A DNA stretch of 64,000 bases from Cololabis saira (taxonomy: Eukaryota > Chordata > Actinopteri > Beloniformes > Belonidae). Below, piece after piece: positions 61,632 through 64,000 of this stretch. The number at the start of each line of letters is the position of its first letter. Position 1 is the first letter of the stretch. The notes beneath the pieces are model-generated. The model had not been told where the DNA came from. It did not search any database and saw nothing but the letters and a program-made list of their open reading frames with translations. The DNA lies in contig NC_084587.1 in NCBI RefSeq assembly GCF_033807715.1, positions 21,375,017 through 21,439,016 of the forward strand, in the 5' to 3' direction. Made by a program: the position numbers and the translations under genes.

Positions 61632-63249
61632 CCACAGCTTGGCGAAGCTTCAATTGTCCTCTGGCAGTTCTTACTTTAGTTGTCGCTACCAAAACGACAT
61701 GAAAAACAAGAACAGATTCAGTCAGAGTAAAAGTAAGGGAACATAGGTTAACATGATCTAAAGCTAAAGACAAAAGTTGGCTTGTTGGGACCGAGGTTAC
61801 GTGGGCATATTAGCACTTGTTTGTTCTGCCACTTTGCCCATTTAAAAAAAAAAAGAGTTCTTCAAACTGACTTTAAAAAAACGAATGTCCTGTTCTTTTT
61901 ATACAGTCAATGGTGATGTCATAAAACCAAATCAGAGAAAAAATATCCTGCCTCTCTATGATTATCTCACCCCAAATCCAAAACATGCTTTTCTGTAGCT
62001 CCAAAGTGGGTAGTGTGTATTTGTAACACAGTTCAAAAAGAAATACACCCTGACGAAGAGTGGCTGGAATATCTGACTCCCTTAAACCATCTCTTTGGAC
62101 CAGAGCTGTTAAAATATGGCAGGAATTGATGTTTTTGGACTAAATGCCTGGTGTTTTGACCATAGTCACAGACATTTCATTTAGTCCTCAGGAAACTGTG
62201 TCAATGTCTGGGAAAAAATCCTTTAAGGATGATATTATCATCCCCGAAACAGTTCCCCAAAATACATACCAATGATTCCATTATTTATAAAATTGTACAT
62301 TTTAAAACATTTGGACAATGTCAAACCCCCTATCCAGACACATAACAAGACACAGAACAAAGACCTTCCTGAAGGATTACAGAGTTCCTGGTTTATTTTC
62401 CAGCGCTCAGGCGCAGGAAGAAGTGAGAAAAGATCCGGAATCGATGCCAACAAATCTCACTGCTGAGCTGTGGCTCACCTTGACGGCTGAACCCACAACC
62501 TTGGAGTGATATCAGACAAAAATGTGAGAGTGGAGATTGCTGCACTGGAAAATGTCTCAAAAACCAAAAGGGATGTTTGCAAAGACAGAGTTCTGTGCAC
62601 AAACAAATGTCTATGGAAATGGGATTTGTCTGTTGGGGGAAAAGGTCTGACAACTACTTTTCTAGGTAATGCACACCACAGTCAAGGTTCAATGGGAGCT
62701 GAAATTACACTAAATAACTATATAAAGACACTGTGGACTGCTGTTTAAAGAACTTGTCAAGGAATTTGCACCAGGACATGAAAAAGTCAATTTAAAAAAA
62801 AAAATCACAGGCCCTTAATGAACTGTGTAGACCATTAACTCAAAATGTTGACTAATGATTGCATTATTCATACATTTTAAATAATATCAATATATTCTAT
62901 ATTATTTATTATTTTGGTTAACTGCTTGATATGATATGAAAATTGGAAAACTGAGGTGGTGAGAGTTGTTAGTCCCTGGCTAATTTTTGCATTCATTTGA
63001 ACATTTGACCCTTATTTAAATGACTTATGTCAAAAGACTTCGTATTTACTTCAACACTTAGATGAGATTAGTGTTAAATTCTTGCTAAGAACTAATATAT
63101 CCATGTCAAAAAGTGAAGAAACCAGCCTGGAACTCTGACAGAAGATAGTGTTTAAATGTTTATCTACACTGCCATTCAATGTGTTCTTTGCATCGTTGGA
63201 ATAAATTAATTTATTTTAAAGAAATAAACATAAAAGCCCTGGATGTGAT
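61632..63249. other. right flank, nothing recognised
   Basis: Non-coding, AT-rich; no exon or repeat termini identified. Confidence 0.4.
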
Positions 63250-63770
63250 CAAACATGCAAGATTTTAAAAACTTTAGAGAAGACACAGGGAGAGACATCA
63301 GTAAGAGCCTGTGGAGGTGAGTGTTGCTGAAATGGCTTCTTCATAATTTGATGTTTCTTTGAAGGCTCTTGGGAGTACTCTTCATCATGGTGGCCTTCAA
63401 GAACCGAGAACTCAAAACCAAAGTCAAAACCAGTCTCAAGTGTCTCTGTGAAACAGGGATGACTTTTGGAGGCCTGTCGTTTGGTCTGATGAGACTCGAC
63501 TAAAACTGTCTGGGCCTGTCTCAGTGAAGTAGTGGAATTTGGTGGTGGGAGCATAATGATGTGGGGTTGTTCTGCTGCCTCAGGCAGGTAACTTTATTTG
63601 GGTGCACCGGATCATGAAAATAAATGAGGATTATGCTGAAATCCTGAGGAATAAGGTCAAGAAACCTGCTGTCAGCCCAGCTTTAGGTCACTAGTGGGTC
63701 TTCCAACAAGACCATGACCAAAAACACAAATCTAAATGTCTTCCAACAAGGTCCTGGATTTAATCTCTCA
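63250..63770 (+). pseudogene. Tc1-like transposase remnant
   Basis: Across frameshifts the plus strand shows DDFWRPVVWSDETRLKLSG near 63,460-63,510, the SDET aspartate region of the DDE site. VVGSIMMWGCSAASG is near 63,543-63,587 and VFQQDHDQKHKSK near 63,698-63,735, the second catalytic aspartate region. The frame is broken by stops and deletions. An antisense open frame over the same bases is a shadow. Confidence 0.8.
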
Positions 63771-64000
63771 GAGCCCAGGGCTCATTCCTGCCGAGAATCC
63801 AAGGTTACTGCCTAACCTCTGAAAGCCACACAATTTGTGTTAGCAGAGACAACTTTTTCATCCTTGGCATTATTTTCCTCCCTGTTTCAACTGAATACAA
63901 CCATAAAATATCCAAATTTATCTAAAGTCAAATTTATAATTGTCATTTTAGAACCAAATAAACTTTAAATACTTAAATGTAAACACAAGTAGCTACTTAT

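Noticed and set aside
63249..63554. Minus-strand open frame of 101 codons
   Set aside because: It is the antisense shadow of the Tc1-like transposase remnant on the plus strand.
1..64000. CRISPR array, bacterial operon or viral genome
   Set aside because: The repeats here are tandem microsatellites or transposon termini without spaced direct repeats. Genes are intron-split and no viral structural or replication genes were seen.

Overview
The window is nuclear DNA from a bony fish. The evidence is split vertebrate-style exons of a coronin, very dense teleost-type transposon debris (hAT, Tc1/mariner, Harbinger-like and TTAA-type MITEs, L2/Rex-like LINE tails, one tRNA-derived SINE), abundant (CA)n/(GA)n/(AT)n microsatellites, and no operon-like coding. 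I cannot name the species.

Almost the whole window is one gene on the minus strand, coro2a (coronin 2A, a WD40 beta-propeller actin-binding protein). I rebuilt twelve coding exons from about 59.76 kb down to 4.92 kb. All junctions have GT/AG ends, all phases agree, and together they give a 515-residue protein. The first coding exon (59,744-59,758) supplies only Met-Ala-Val-Ser-Lys and lies in a CpG-rich stretch, probably the main promoter. A 40.3-kb intron follows. The N-terminal coronin domain begins in exon 2 (19,269-19,469). The propeller blades follow in exons 3-8, the coronin C-terminal extension in exons 9-10, a variable linker in exon 11, and the C-terminal coiled coil and stop codon in exon 12 (4,922-5,041). 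A strong splice donor at 29,034 inside intron 1 suggests a second, non-coding first exon that would start translation at the ATG opening exon 2, giving 510 residues.

The introns and flanks are mainly mobile DNA. The clearest pieces are a nested hAT complex at 48.85-50.66 kb, with a Tc1/mariner-like hairpin MITE, a second hAT and a GC-rich palindrome inside one host element. There are three fragmentary LINEs that still show reverse-transcriptase motifs, two of them split by younger MITEs, and a head-to-tail MITE dimer at 33.28-34.48 kb. A tRNA-derived SINE with a perfect 15-bp target duplication sits in the last intron, and there are three decayed Tc1-like transposase copies besides one internally deleted copy. 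The left flank (1-4.9 kb) holds the coro2a 3' UTR/3' flank plus two transposons. The right flank (59.9-64 kb) holds the probable promoter, a LINE tail, short tandem repeats and a Tc1 fossil. I found no second protein-coding host gene, no rRNA or functional tRNA gene, and no evidence of an undescribed multi-gene system. The most interesting biology is the two-promoter structure of coro2a and the layered transposon insertions around its exons.
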